A stretch of DNA of 37,463 nucleotides from an uncultured Veillonellaceae bacterium (GTDB lineage: Bacteria; Bacillota; Negativicutes; Selenomonadales; Selenomonadaceae): NCBI GenBank assembly GCA_945949525.1, contig CAMFES010000008.1, forward strand, positions 1-37,463, read 5' to 3'. The translations under genes and the position numbers were made by a program. How positions within the stretch are numbered: the stretch's first letter is position 1; every line of letters begins with the position of its first letter. Shown here in pieces: positions 1 through 14,700 of this stretch. The notes under the pieces are model-generated. The model made no database searches. It saw only the letters and a program-made list of their open reading frames with translations, and was not told the origin of the DNA.

Positions 1-53
1 GCATTCGGTTCATACCCGGAGTGTCAGGAGTTCAAGTCTCTTCGCAGCCACCA
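1..53 (+). tRNA. tRNA-Met (CAT), 3' part only (5' end outside window)
   Basis: Anticodon stem-loop ttcgg-ttCATac-ccgga, T-arm aggag-ttcaagt-ctctt, acceptor 3' strand cgcagcc-A-CCA with encoded CCA at 51-53. Confidence 0.85.
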
Positions 54-64
54 TCCGATATTTT

Positions 65-89
65 GCCCCGGTATATGCCGGGGCTTTTT
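65..89 (+). terminator. Rho-independent terminator after tRNA-Met
   Basis: gccccgg-tatatg-ccggggc perfect 7-bp stem followed by ttttt. Confidence 0.85.
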
Positions 90-131
90 GCTGTCCGGAA
101 TCGCTTTTTAAACAAATTTTCGTTTTACCTA

Positions 132-160
132 TTGGCGTGACGTTGATTTTGGTGTAAAAT
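132..160 (+). promoter_or_regulatory. Putative sigma-70 promoter for ilvD
   Basis: TTGGCG (132-137), 17-bp spacer, TAAAAT (155-160), about 40 bp upstream of the ilvD ATG. Confidence 0.6.
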
Positions 161-198
161 AATGTGAAACTGAATTTATATTTTAGGAGAGTTGTGCA

Positions 199-1863
199 AT
201 GAAGTCTGATGTTGTCAAGAAGGGCGCGACCAGATGCGCTCATCGTTCTTTGTTTAATGCCATGGGCTTTGGCCCTGAAGATTTGAAAAAGCCTTTAATC
301 GGTATCTGCAATTCCTTTAACGAGGTTATTCCGGGACACATTCATCTGCGGGAGATAGCTGAGGCCGCCAAGCTGGGGGTTGCTGCTGCCGGTGGTACTC
401 CGATGGAGTTTCCGGCTATTGGCGTGTGCGATGGCATCGCCATGGGGCATACCGGCATGAAGTTTTCCCTGGCCAGCCGCGAGCTGATTGCTGATTCCAT
501 TGAGGCTGTAGCTACTGCTACCGGCTTTGACGGCCTGGTGCTGATACCGAACTGCGACAAGGTTGTGCCTGGCATGCTGATGGCAGCTGCCCGCCTGAAC
601 ATTCCTTGCGTGGTTGTCAGCGGCGGCCCTATGCTGCCTGGCCGCTACAATGGCCGTGACATCAGTGTAAGCCAGTCCTTTGAGGCTGCCGGTGAGTTTG
701 CCGCCGGCAAGATTTCCGAGGCGGATATGACTGCCATCGAGGCTGCTGCCTGCCCTGGCTGCGGCTCCTGTGCAGGCCTCTTTACAGCCAATACCATGAA
801 CTGCCTGACCGAGGCCCTGGGTATGGGCCTGCCGGGCAACGGCACCATTCCTGCCGCCTACACCGGTGCCCGCCGCCAGCTGGCCAAGCGTGCCGGTCAG
901 GTCATCATGAACCTGATTGAAAAGGACATCAAGCCTCGGGATATTTTGACCGAAAAGGCCTTTGAGAATGCTATCACTGTCGATATGGGTATCGGCGGCT
1001 CCACCAATACAGTGCTTCATCTGACTGCTATTGCCCATGAGGCAGGTATTGAGCTGCCGGCTGCCAAGTTTGATGAAATCAGCCGCCGCACGCCGTATAT
1101 TGCCAAGCTGAGCCCGGCAGGCGCCCATCACATGGTTGACCTGAACGAGGCTGGCGGCATCAATGCCGTAATGAAGGAGCTGTCCAAGAAGGGCGTAATT
1201 CACACCGATGCCATGACCGTCGTGGGCACCGTGGAGGAGAAGATTGCCAATGCCAGGACGCTTCGCCCTGATGTTATCAGGACAGTGGAGGAGCCATATC
1301 GCAAGGAGGGCGGCCTGGCCATCCTGTCCGGCAACCTCTGCCCTGAGAACGCTGTAGTAAAGGCCTCCGCTGTAGCAGAGGATATGCTGGTTTACTCCGG
1401 CAAGGCCAAGTGCTTCAGCTCCGAGGAGTCTGCCGTGAACGCCATTATGGAGGGGCAGATTGTAGAGGGTGATGTGGTGGTTATCCGCTACGAGGGCCCG
1501 AAGGGCGGCCCTGGCATGCAGGAGATGCTGAATCCTACCGCCGTTATTTCCGGACGCGGCCTGAAGGTTGGACTGATTACTGATGGACGTTTCTCCGGTG
1601 CCAGTCGCGGTGCCTGCATCGGCCACGTTTCCCCGGAGGCAATGGCTGGTGGCCCGATTGCCCTGATTGAGGATGGGGACATCATTGACATTGATATTCC
1701 GAACCGCAAGCTGGAGCTGCGTGTCAGCGATGAGGAGCTGGCAAAGCGCAGGGCCGCCTGGGTAAAGCCTGAGCCGAAGATTAAGACCGGCTACCTGTCC
1801 CGCTATGCCAAGCTGACTACCTCCGCTTCCAAGGGTGCGGTAGTTACTGCTGACTGCGATTGA
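199..1863 (+). CDS. ilvD: Dihydroxy-acid dehydratase
   Basis: 554 aa; [24 protein letters not shown]..., [49 protein letters not shown] motifs; RBS aggaga upstream. Confidence 0.97.
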   Translation: MKSDVVKKGATRCAHRSLFNAMGFGPEDLKKPLIGICNSFNEVIPGHIHLREIAEAAKLGVAAAGGTPMEFPAIGVCDGIAMGHTGMKFSLASRELIADSIEAVATATGFDGLVLIPNCDKVVPGMLMAAARLNIPCVVVSGGPMLPGRYNGRDISVSQSFEAAGEFAAGKISEADMTAIEAAACPGCGSCAGLFTANTMNCLTEALGMGLPGNGTIPAAYTGARRQLAKRAGQVIMNLIEKDIKPRDILTEKAFENAITVDMGIGGSTNTVLHLTAIAHEAGIELPAAKFDEISRRTPYIAKLSPAGAHHMVDLNEAGGINAVMKELSKKGVIHTDAMTVVGTVEEKIANARTLRPDVIRTVEEPYRKEGGLAILSGNLCPENAVVKASAVAEDMLVYSGKAKCFSSEESAVNAIMEGQIVEGDVVVIRYEGPKGGPGMQEMLNPTAVISGRGLKVGLITDGRFSGASRGACIGHVSPEAMAGGPIALIEDGDIIDIDIPNRKLELRVSDEELAKRRAAWVKPEPKIKTGYLSRYAKLTTSASKGAVVTADCD

Positions 1864-1883
1864 CGGGCTGCAGGTGACAGAAA

Positions 1884-2366
1884 ATGCACATTGTATTGAT
1901 TGAGCCGGAAATTCCCGGCAATACCGGTAATATAGCCCGCCTGTGCGCCGCTACAGGCATAGAGCTGCATCTGGTGAAGCCTCTGGGCTTTTCCATTGAT
2001 GATAAGCATCTGAAGCGGGCTGGGCTGGATTACTGGCATCTGGTAAAGGTGCATGTCCATGAGAGCTTTGCCGAGGTAAAGGCCATGTACCCGGAGCATA
2101 AATTCCATTACTGCTCCACCAAGGCACCCAGGGCCCACTCTGAGGCGCAGTTTGGCATGGAGGATATGCTGGTATTTGGCAAGGAAACAGCCGGTATCCC
2201 GGAGGATATACTAAAGGCCAACTGGGAAAGCTGTATCCGTATTCCCATGATTGAAGGGGCCCGTTCCCTGAACCTGTCCAATGCTGTGGCGGTCGTTGCC
2301 TATGAGGCAATGCGGCAGCTGGATTATGCAAATCTTCTGCAGACGGGGCCGGGCACCAGAAGCTGA
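1884..2366 (+). CDS. trmL: tRNA (cytidine(34)-2'-O)-methyltransferase (SPOUT family)
   Basis: MHIVLIEPEIPGNTGNIARLCAATG..., LVFGKETAGIP, IPM...ARSLNLSNAVAVVAYEA; SPOUT knot signature. Confidence 0.93.
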   Translation: MHIVLIEPEIPGNTGNIARLCAATGIELHLVKPLGFSIDDKHLKRAGLDYWHLVKVHVHESFAEVKAMYPEHKFHYCSTKAPRAHSEAQFGMEDMLVFGKETAGIPEDILKANWESCIRIPMIEGARSLNLSNAVAVVAYEAMRQLDYANLLQTGPGTRS

Positions 2367-2433
2367 GGGAAGGCTGCCTTGAAGCATCCGGATGTATTAG
2401 TTGTGTTTTAAATATATTTAGGAGGAAAATATT

Positions 2434-3363
2434 TTGAGTAAAGTATTTGTTACTGGTCATAAAAATCCTGATACTGATTCTATCTGCTCCGCACTGGGCT
2501 ATGCTGCCTTGAAGCGCGGCCTGGGCGTGGATGCTGTGGCAATCCGTGTCGGCGAGGTAAACAAGGAGACCCAGTACGCTCTTGATTACTTCAAGGTTGA
2601 GGTGCCAGAGCTGGTTAGCTCCGTAGAGGAGAAGCAGCCGGTTATTCTGGTTGACCACAACGAGGAAGGCCAGGCTGTAGATGGACTGGCAGCTGCTGAC
2701 CTGCAGGAAATCGTTGACCATCACCGTCTGGGCGGCATCAATACTGCAAATCCGATTTTTGTGCATATTGAGCCTGTAGGCTGCACTGCAACCATCGTTA
2801 CCAAGATGTTTGCCTGTCAGGGCGTGGAGATGCCGAAGGAGATTGCAGGCCTCCTGCTGTCCGCCATCGTTTCTGATACTGTACTCTTCAAGTCCCCGAC
2901 CTGCACCCAGCAGGACAAGGATGCAGCCGAGAAGCTGGCCGGTATTGCCGGTGTTGACCTGAAGGAATACGGCATGGCCATGCTGAAGGCCGGTGCCGAC
3001 CTGGGTGACCTGACCCCTGCCCAGATTGCCAAAACCGACTCCAAGCCATTCTCCTTTGGCAGCTACAAGGCTATTGTCAGCCAGATTTCCGTAATGGACA
3101 CCGCTGACATCCTGGCCAAGAAGGCGGAGCTGACTGAGGCTATGAAGGAGCTTTGCCAGGCAGAAGGCTATGACATGGCCCTTTTGATGGTTACTGACAT
3201 CATGGAGGAGTCCACGGAGCTGGTATTTGTGGGTGAGCCAAAGCAGCTGATTGCTGATGCCTTTGGCAAGGACGCTTCCGGGGATTCCATCTACCTTCCG
3301 GGGGTTATGTCCCGCAAGAAGCAGATTGTTCCGCAGCTGACCGAGGCTGCAGCAAAGCTGTAA
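2434..3363 (+). CDS. ppaC: Manganese-dependent inorganic pyrophosphatase (DHH family)
   Basis: GHKNPDTDSICSALGYA, LVDHNE, DHHRLGG, SRKKQIVPQL motifs; TTG start with RBS aggagg. Confidence 0.95.
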   Translation: MSKVFVTGHKNPDTDSICSALGYAALKRGLGVDAVAIRVGEVNKETQYALDYFKVEVPELVSSVEEKQPVILVDHNEEGQAVDGLAAADLQEIVDHHRLGGINTANPIFVHIEPVGCTATIVTKMFACQGVEMPKEIAGLLLSAIVSDTVLFKSPTCTQQDKDAAEKLAGIAGVDLKEYGMAMLKAGADLGDLTPAQIAKTDSKPFSFGSYKAIVSQISVMDTADILAKKAELTEAMKELCQAEGYDMALLMVTDIMEESTELVFVGEPKQLIADAFGKDASGDSIYLPGVMSRKKQIVPQLTEAAAKL

Positions 3364-3399
3364 GTTTTTACTGCGCTTGCATCAATACTGCATGAACAT

Positions 3400-3452
3400 G
3401 GTGGCATAAGACGTGTACCTCTTATGGTACATGTCTGTGCCGCCTTTTTTTC
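3400..3452 (+). terminator. Rho-independent terminator after ppaC
   Basis: ggtggcataagacgtgtacc / ggtacatgtctgtgccgcc long stem followed by tttttttt. Confidence 0.85.
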
Positions 3453-3523
3453 GCAGCAGCGGGCGGCGTGAAAAAAATTTGTATTTTGACGGCATTAGGA
3501 CATCATAGAAGGAGAGGAATGGC

Positions 3524-8042
<4,519 letters not shown>

Positions 8043-8079
8043 GCACGGAAAAACTGGTTGAATTTTTTAGACAAAAGTG

Positions 8080-8108
8080 TTGACAAGCAGGACAAAAAGG
8101 TGTAGTAT
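8080..8108 (+). promoter_or_regulatory. Putative sigma-70 promoter of the trp operon
   Basis: TTGACA (8080-8085), 17-bp spacer, TAGTAT (8103-8108), directly upstream of the T-box leader. Confidence 0.8.
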
Positions 8109-8114
8109 ACAAAA

Positions 8115-8579
8115 CGTCAAAGGGAGCAGGGCTCCCGAAAGTGAATAGCTTTAAACCATGGAATGGGAAATAGTAACTGATTTTACTTATCTTCAGCGAG
8201 CCGGTGCCGCGCAGGCGGGTTGGTGTGATGACCGGTGTTAAGCCTTCAGTGAATGGTCCCAGGAGGGTTCACCGAAATCCGGCATTTGCCGGAGAGTAGG
8301 CTGAAACGGGTGCCCCCGTTACAGGGCTGAGATATCGGAAGCGTCAGTGTAGATAGCTTCCCGTATCAAGAGGATATCATATCGAGTGGTACGGCATTTC
8401 GTCTCGTTAGGGATGGAGTGCCGTTTTTGTTTGTTGATGCCGGTTGTCCCGGCAGGCGGCAGATGCAGCCATAAGAAAAGATATCGAAATTGGGTGGCAC
8501 CGCGAAACCATTTCGCCCCATGTATAATCCACAAAGCCAGATGTAGCTAGGGATTGTACCTGGAGCGAAATGGTTTTTA
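8115..8579 (+). promoter_or_regulatory. T-box leader, Trp-specific (specifier UGG)
   Basis: agcgagccggtg...ggtgtgatgaccgg distal Stem I elements; specifier context GTGAA-TGG-TCCCAGGAG (TGG at 8254-8256); T-box GGGTGGCACCGCG (8492-8504); terminator aaccatttcgc/gcgaaatggtt + T-run (8506-8578). Lies upstream of trpD. Confidence 0.92.
8506..8578 (+). terminator. Regulated terminator of the trp T-box
   Basis: aaccatttcgc (8506-8516) pairs with gcgaaatggtt (8565-8575), followed by ttt; overlaps the T-box antiterminator region. Confidence 0.8.
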
Positions 8580-8626
8580 TTTTTGAAAATTTATTTTTTA
8601 CGGAATGAAGAAAGGAAGTATTTATC

Positions 8627-9646
8627 ATGTTGAAGCAGTACATTACCAAGATTATGAACGGTGAAAATCTTACCCAGGAGGAAGCATGCAAGGCCATGGA
8701 TATCATTCTGACCGGCGAGGCCAATGAGAGCCAGATTGCCAGCTTTTTGTCGGTGCTGAAGATGAAAGGCGAGGTGGTAGATGAGATTGCCGGTTTTGCC
8801 AGAACGCTGATTGCCCATGCCTCCCACGTACCACATCAGAAGCCGGTAATGTGTAACTGCGGTACTGGCGGCGATACCAAGAATACCTTCAACATCTCCA
8901 CTACGGCGGCCTTCGTGCTGGCGGCGGGGGGCGTATCCGTGGCCAAGCATGGCAATCGTGGCGTGTCCAGCGCCAGCGGCAGCTCTGATGTACTCAGCGA
9001 GCTGGGGGTACGGTACAACCTGACACCGGAGAATGCAGGCAAAATCATCGACGATATCGGCATTGCCTTCCTCTTTGCCCCGGCCTTCAATCAGGCGATG
9101 AAATACGTGGCCAAGACCAGAAAGGAGCTGGGCTTCCGCACGGTGTTCAACCTCCTTGGGCCGATTATCAATCCGGCAGGTCTTGATTACCAGATGGTAG
9201 GCATCTACGATGCAGGCATGACGGAGCTGATTGCCGGGGTGCTGAAGGAGGTTGGCGTCAAGCATGCCATGGTGATTGCTTCCGGCGACGGTATGGATGA
9301 GATTTCCACCAACACAAAGACCAAGGTCAGCGAGATTAAAAACGGCGAAATCAGAACCTACGAAATCAATCCTGCTGATTATGGCTTCCAGCCGGGTACC
9401 ATGGCAGATTACGCCGGTGGAACGCCGAGCGAAAACGCAGAAATTACCCTGAAGATTCTCCGGGGTGAGGAAAAGGGCGTAAAGCGCGACATTGTAGTGA
9501 TGAACGCAGGTGCCGCCCTCTATGCCGGTGATAAGGCGGCTTCCATAGCCGAGGGTATCAGGATGGCAAACGAGCTGATTGATTCCGGCGCTGCACTGAA
9601 GAAGCTGCAGCAGCTGATAGAGGAAAGCCAGAAGCTGAGTGCATGA
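8627..9646 (+). CDS. trpD: Anthranilate phosphoribosyltransferase
   Basis: CGTGGDTKNTFNISTTAAFVLAAGGVSVAKHGNRGVSSASGSSDVLSELG; FRTVFNLLGPIINPA. Confidence 0.96.
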   Translation: MLKQYITKIMNGENLTQEEACKAMDIILTGEANESQIASFLSVLKMKGEVVDEIAGFARTLIAHASHVPHQKPVMCNCGTGGDTKNTFNISTTAAFVLAAGGVSVAKHGNRGVSSASGSSDVLSELGVRYNLTPENAGKIIDDIGIAFLFAPAFNQAMKYVAKTRKELGFRTVFNLLGPIINPAGLDYQMVGIYDAGMTELIAGVLKEVGVKHAMVIASGDGMDEISTNTKTKVSEIKNGEIRTYEINPADYGFQPGTMADYAGGTPSENAEITLKILRGEEKGVKRDIVVMNAGAALYAGDKAASIAEGIRMANELIDSGAALKKLQQLIEESQKLSA

Positions 9647-9701
9647 GAAGCATGATAGGCATGAGAAGCAGGCGAGGCTGTGAGAGGGTGGTGAGGTCCT
9701 T

Positions 9702-10337
9702 ATGAGAATTGACGATGGCAGTGTGAGGATGAAGGTATGCGGCATCAGGGATATGGGGGCGGCGCTGGCAGCTGCGGAAGGTGCGGATTTTCTGGGCTTT
9801 ATCATGTGCAGCAGGTTCTGGCGCTACGTGGAGCCTGACCTGGTGCGGGAAATCTGCCAGATGGTTCCCGGAGGCCGCAAGGTAGGGGTCTTTGTGGACC
9901 AGCCCCTGGATGAGGTGAGCAGGCTGGCTGACTACTGCGGTCTGGATTTCCTGCAGCTGCACGGCCACGAAACAGAGGAATATGCCGGGCGGCTGCAGGC
10001 AGGAGGCTACAGCGTCATCAAGGCCTTCCGCTATGGTGAGGATTTTTCTCCGGAACGGGCGGACAGCTACCCGGCAGACCTGATTCTGATAGACAGCTAC
10101 AGCAAAAACAGCGAGGGCGGCAACGGCATCACCTTTGCCTGGCAGAGTGCCGCCGAGGAAATAAGAAAGGTAAAAAAACCGTATATTATTGCAGGCGGCA
10201 TCAACGCAGATAATGTCAGGGAGGCAATGGAAATTTTTCAGCCCTACGGCATAGATGCTTCCAGCTCCATGGAAATAGACAAAAAAAAATCTCCCCGGCT
10301 GATAAGGGAGTTTTTGAAAGAGGCAGGTAAGCTATGA
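9702..10337 (+). CDS. trpF: Phosphoribosylanthranilate isomerase
   Basis: MKVCGIRD...ADFLGFI, VGVFVDQPLDEV, LDFLQLHGHE, IIAGGINADNV, GIDASSSME. Start could be 9702 or 9729. Confidence 0.9.
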   Translation: MRIDDGSVRMKVCGIRDMGAALAAAEGADFLGFIMCSRFWRYVEPDLVREICQMVPGGRKVGVFVDQPLDEVSRLADYCGLDFLQLHGHETEEYAGRLQAGGYSVIKAFRYGEDFSPERADSYPADLILIDSYSKNSEGGNGITFAWQSAAEEIRKVKKPYIIAGGINADNVREAMEIFQPYGIDASSSMEIDKKKSPRLIREFLKEAGKL

Positions 10338-11110
10338 GAGATATATTGGAAGAAATCGTAGAAAAGAAAAAGGATACGGTGGCGGCGGCAAAAAGGGCGC
10401 TGCCCCTGTACGAGGTAAAGCGGCGGGCAGAGGAGAAGGCAGGAACCTTTGCCATGTCCCACCGCTTTCATCAAAGCAGATGGAATCTCATAGCCGAATG
10501 CAAGCTGCAGTCCCCCTCCAAGGGAAATTTCGGACATAATCATTCGGTGGCGGAGCTGGCAAGAATTTACGAAAAAGCAGGTGCCGCCATGCTGTCCGTG
10601 CATACGGATGAGCATTTTCTAGGCAAAAACGAGGATGTAACCATGGTCAAGGAGCTGGTAGACATACCGGTGCTGAGAAAGGAATTTATCATCGATGAGT
10701 ATCAGATATACGAGGCGAGGATGCTTGGTGCGGATGCGGTGCTGCTGATTGCCCGTATCCTCACCCAGCAGCAGCTGAAGGATTATCTGTACCTGGCCTG
10801 GAGCCTGGGCATGGATGCGCTGGTGGAGGTGCATGACGAGGAGGACATGGCCAAGGCCCTGGCTACTCCGGCCCAGTTCATCGGCATAAATAACCGCAAT
10901 CTGAAGTATTTTAAGACAACAATCCAGAACACCATCGACCTTCTGCCCCTGGCAGACAGGAACAGGACGCTGATAAGTGAAAGCGGCATTCATACGCCGG
11001 AGGAAGCAAGGCTGCTGCACGATGCGGGGCTTGATGGCATACTGGTGGGCGAGGGGCTGTCCACGGCGCAGGATGTGTACGGGCAGACGGAAATTTTCGC
11101 CAGCATGTAG
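10334..11110 (+). CDS. trpC: Indole-3-glycerol phosphate synthase
   Basis: LIAECKLQSPSKG, VLRKEFIIDEYQIYEARMLGADAVLLIA, ALVEVHDEED, IGINNRNLK, SESGIHTPEEA; 4-bp overlap with trpF. Confidence 0.95.
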   Translation: MRDILEEIVEKKKDTVAAAKRALPLYEVKRRAEEKAGTFAMSHRFHQSRWNLIAECKLQSPSKGNFGHNHSVAELARIYEKAGAAMLSVHTDEHFLGKNEDVTMVKELVDIPVLRKEFIIDEYQIYEARMLGADAVLLIARILTQQQLKDYLYLAWSLGMDALVEVHDEEDMAKALATPAQFIGINNRNLKYFKTTIQNTIDLLPLADRNRTLISESGIHTPEEARLLHDAGLDGILVGEGLSTAQDVYGQTEIFASM

Positions 11111-11194
11111 ATGATAGCTCACAAATGGTTTCTGGCAGATAATACGCAGTATAAAATGTGTCACACAGGTGATATTTACAGGAGGAAATAGATA

Positions 11195-12385
11195 ATGGCT
11201 AGTAAAGGTAGATTTGGCAAGTATGGCGGACAGTATGTGCCTGAGATTGTTATGCCGGTGTTGAACCAGCTGGAGGAGGCATATAACAGATACAAGGAAG
11301 ACCCTGATTTTCTGGCGGAGCTGAGAAAATACTATGTGGAGTACGCAGGACGTCCGACACTTCTGTACTATGCAGACAAGCTGACAAAGCATTATGGCGG
11401 TGCGAAGATCTATTTGAAGCGTGAGGATTTGCTTCATACCGGCGCCCACAAGATTAACAACGCACTGGGACAGGCCCTTTTGGCAAAGCGCATGGGCAAG
11501 AAGCGGGTGATTGCAGAAACCGGTGCAGGTCAGCACGGCGTGGCAACAGCTACGGTGGCGGCCCTGTTCGGCATGGAGTGCAAGATTTTCATGGGGGCCG
11601 TGGATATTGAGCGCCAGAAGCTGAATGTCTTCAAGATGAAGCTCCTGGGGGCGGAGGTGGTGCCTGTCACCACCGGCACCAGCACCCTTAAGGATGCCAC
11701 CAGCGAGGCCATCCGCTACTGGGCGGCACACATTGATGATACGCACTATATTATCGGCTCCGCCGTAGGCCCGCATCCGTATCCGACCATGGTGAGGGAT
11801 TTCCAGTCCGTTATCGGCCGGGAAATCCGTGAGCAGATCAAGGAGGAAACAGGCGGACGGCTGGACTATCTGCTGGCCTGTGTTGGCGGCGGTTCCAACG
11901 CTATCGGCACCTTCTATGAGTTCAAGGATGATGCTGCTGTGCATAAATTTGGCGTGGAGGCGGCAGGCCGCGGCAGTGCCATCGGCGACAATGCCCAGAC
12001 CCTCTCCAACCCTGACAGCCGTCCGGGGGTGCTGCACGGTGCCTACAGCTATCTGGCACAGGACGAGGACGGACAGGTTATCGAGGTGTATTCCATCTCC
12101 GCCGGACTTGATTATCCGGGAGTTGGGCCGGAGCATTCCATGTTCCACGATCAGGGCGTGGTAAAATACGTAGGTATCAACGACCAGGAGGCGCTGGACG
12201 CATTCCAGCTGCTGACGAAGCTGGAGGGCATCATTCCGGCGGTGGAAAGCTCCCACGCGCTGGCTTATTTGGACAAGCTGATGCCGAATACAAAAAAGGA
12301 CGAGGTAGTGGTAGTTACCCTGTCAGGCCGTGGTGACAAGGATGTACAGCAGGTAGCAAGAGCATTGGGAGAGGAGATTGACTGA
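11195..12385 (+). CDS. trpB: Tryptophan synthase beta chain
   Basis: [71 protein letters not shown]. Confidence 0.98.
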   Translation: MASKGRFGKYGGQYVPEIVMPVLNQLEEAYNRYKEDPDFLAELRKYYVEYAGRPTLLYYADKLTKHYGGAKIYLKREDLLHTGAHKINNALGQALLAKRMGKKRVIAETGAGQHGVATATVAALFGMECKIFMGAVDIERQKLNVFKMKLLGAEVVPVTTGTSTLKDATSEAIRYWAAHIDDTHYIIGSAVGPHPYPTMVRDFQSVIGREIREQIKEETGGRLDYLLACVGGGSNAIGTFYEFKDDAAVHKFGVEAAGRGSAIGDNAQTLSNPDSRPGVLHGAYSYLAQDEDGQVIEVYSISAGLDYPGVGPEHSMFHDQGVVKYVGINDQEALDAFQLLTKLEGIIPAVESSHALAYLDKLMPNTKKDEVVVVTLSGRGDKDVQQVARALGEEID

Positions 12386-13170
12386 TGAGCCGTTTGGAGA
12401 ATAAATTTCAGGAATTGAAAAATGCAGGCAAAAAGGGCCTGGTTATCTATATAACTGCCGGTATGCCGGATGCAGAAGCCACTGTAAGGCTGGTGCTGGA
12501 GGCGGAAAAGGCCGGTGCGGACGTCATTGAGCTTGGGGTGCCTTTTTCTGACCCCATGGCTGACGGCCCTGTGATTCAGGCGGCCTCCTATCAGGCCATC
12601 CAGAAGGGCATGACAGTGAAGAAGGTGCTGGAAATCGTCAGGGAAATCCGCAAATCATCCCAGATTCCGCTGGTGGCCATGGGCTATGTGAACAACATGC
12701 TGAACTATGGCTTTGAGAAATTTACTGTAGATGCCAGGGAGGCAGGGCTGGACGGCTTTATCATACCGGATGTGCCTCATGAGGAATCAGGGGATATGAA
12801 GAAGGCCTGCGCGGAGCAGGGACTGCATCTGGTGGAGTTTGTCACTCCTGGCACCACGGATGAGCGCATCAGCGAAACCTGCACCACGGCGGACGGCTTT
12901 ATCTACTGCGTGTCCATCAACGGCGTTACCGGCGTAAGAAAGATAGATTACGGCCCTATCAACAGGGTGATTGAGCATGTAAAGAATCAGACGGCTACCC
13001 CGTGTGCCGTAGGCTTCGGCATCGGTACGCCGGAGGCCGCTGTGGAGGCAGCCCGGCAGGCGGATGCGGTGATTGTAGGCTCTGCCGTGGTAAAGCGCAT
13101 CATGGAAGGCAGAACAGAGGAGGCCATGGAGCTGATTGTCAGCATGCGTCATGCCCTGGACGAAATGTAA
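12385..13170 (+). CDS. trpA: Tryptophan synthase alpha chain
   Basis: VIELGVPFSDPMADGPVIQAAS, GFIIPDVPHEES, FIYCVSINGVTGVR, VGFGIGTPEAA; 1-bp overlap with trpB stop. Confidence 0.97.
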   Translation: MSRLENKFQELKNAGKKGLVIYITAGMPDAEATVRLVLEAEKAGADVIELGVPFSDPMADGPVIQAASYQAIQKGMTVKKVLEIVREIRKSSQIPLVAMGYVNNMLNYGFEKFTVDAREAGLDGFIIPDVPHEESGDMKKACAEQGLHLVEFVTPGTTDERISETCTTADGFIYCVSINGVTGVRKIDYGPINRVIEHVKNQTATPCAVGFGIGTPEAAVEAARQADAVIVGSAVVKRIMEGRTEEAMELIVSMRHALDEM

Positions 13171-13203
13171 TTATTTGGTAGTTTTGTGAGAAGGTGACAG
13201 AAT

Positions 13204-14700
13204 ATGAAGCTGGTTCCGGCGAGAGAAGAATTTAAAAGATTGTCAGAAACGGCCAATCTTGTGGCGGTGGCTACATCCATAGATACTGATCTGGATACGC
13301 CTGTGTCCATGTATTACAAGCTGGTGGGAGAAGACAAGGGTTTTCTGCTGGAGTCGGTAGATGCCCACCAGAAGTTTGGCCGCTTTTCCTTTATCGGGGC
13401 GGAGCCTTTTATAAATTTGCAGATTTATAAAAATCGCCTGATGATTCAGGAGGAGGATCAGATGAAGGCCCTGGACGGCAGTCCGGTGGACACCATGAAT
13501 GAGTATATGAAGGGGCTGAAATCGGCCCTGCACAATCAGCAGCTGCCTCTGGCCAACGGCGGTGCGGTGGGCTATTTCAACTATGAAACAGCCGCTGTCT
13601 TTGACCGGGTGCGGGGGCTTCAGGTGGCTGAGGATGAGCTTTTGGGGCAGTTTATGATCTGCAGGGTGCTGATGGTTTTTGACCAGCAGAAAAACGCCTC
13701 CCAGCTTATCTACCTGGCGGATGTGAAGGATGCGGAAAACCTTGATACCCTTTATGACAGGGTTGAGGCCAGGATGCAGGAGCTGGTGGAGAAGCTGTAC
13801 AGCCCGGCCATTACCACCTCCGCCAAGGTTCCACCTCGTCAGGAAAAATTGGATTTTCTCAAGGAATATGGCGAAATGCCTCAGGATTTTGCGGATACCA
13901 TTGCCAGGTGCAAGGAATATATCAACGCGGGAGATATATTCCAGGTGGTGCCAAGCAGGCAGTTCCGCACCAGGCTGACCAAGCCTTCCTTCCTGTTTTA
14001 CCGCCGCCTGCGGCAGGTCAATCCTTCCCCGTATATGTTCTACCTGAATTTTGGCAGGAAAAAGTTCGTGGCGGCTTCCCCGGAGATGCTGGTGAAGGTG
14101 GCCGGGGAGTATGTCTATACCTATCCGATTGCCGGAACTCGCCGCCGCGGTGCCAGCGAGGAGGAGGACAGTGCCCTGGAGGCAGAGCTGAAGCACGATA
14201 TCAAGGAGTGTGCCGAGCATTCCATGCTGGTGGATTTGGCGAGAAATGACATCGGGCGCATCAGCGAGCCTGGCTCCGTGGTGGTCACAAAGCTGCGGCA
14301 GGTGGAGAGGTTTTCCCATGTTATGCACATGGTTTCCGAGGTGCGGGGCAATCTGAAAAAGGGCTACACCCCTATGGATGTGATGCAGGCCTGCTTCCCG
14401 GCAGGTACCGTCAGCGGTGCGCCAAAGCTGCGGGCTATGGAGATTATCAACGAGCTGGAGCCGGTAAAGCGAGGGCCTTATGCCGGAACGGTAGGCTATA
14501 TGGATTTTGACGGCAACATGGATATGTGTATTACCCTGCGCACCATGTTTATTGACGGGGACAATGCCTATATCCAGTCAGGTGCCGGGATAGTGTACGA
14601 TTCCAAGGCAGAGTTTGAATACAAGGAGATTCTGCAGAAATCCAAGGCGATGTTTACCGTGGTAGAGGAGGTAGAGAACGATGTTGTTGCTTTTAGATAA
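13204..14700 (+). CDS. trpE: Anthranilate synthase component I
   Basis: [100 protein letters not shown]. Confidence 0.96.
   Translation: MKLVPAREEFKRLSETANLVAVATSIDTDLDTPVSMYYKLVGEDKGFLLESVDAHQKFGRFSFIGAEPFINLQIYKNRLMIQEEDQMKALDGSPVDTMNEYMKGLKSALHNQQLPLANGGAVGYFNYETAAVFDRVRGLQVAEDELLGQFMICRVLMVFDQQKNASQLIYLADVKDAENLDTLYDRVEARMQELVEKLYSPAITTSAKVPPRQEKLDFLKEYGEMPQDFADTIARCKEYINAGDIFQVVPSRQFRTRLTKPSFLFYRRLRQVNPSPYMFYLNFGRKKFVAASPEMLVKVAGEYVYTYPIAGTRRRGASEEEDSALEAELKHDIKECAEHSMLVDLARNDIGRISEPGSVVVTKLRQVERFSHVMHMVSEVRGNLKKGYTPMDVMQACFPAGTVSGAPKLRAMEIINELEPVKRGPYAGTVGYMDFDGNMDMCITLRTMFIDGDNAYIQSGAGIVYDSKAEFEYKEILQKSKAMFTVVEEVENDVVAFR

Noticed and set aside
295-1626. 443-aa minus-strand ORF antisense to ilvD
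   Set aside because: Shadow ORF of a highly conserved plus-strand gene; His/Leu/Gly/Ala-rich low-plausibility protein with no recognisable motif.
8115-8579. Two tandem T-boxes
   Set aside because: Only one T-box core (gggtggcaccgcg) and one specifier-type GTGAA-TGG context are visible; the second hairpin lacks a T-box sequence.
10619-12256. 545-aa minus-strand ORF antisense to trpC-trpB
   Set aside because: Spans two conserved plus-strand genes and their junction; His/Gln/Leu/Cys-rich translation typical of antisense readthrough.
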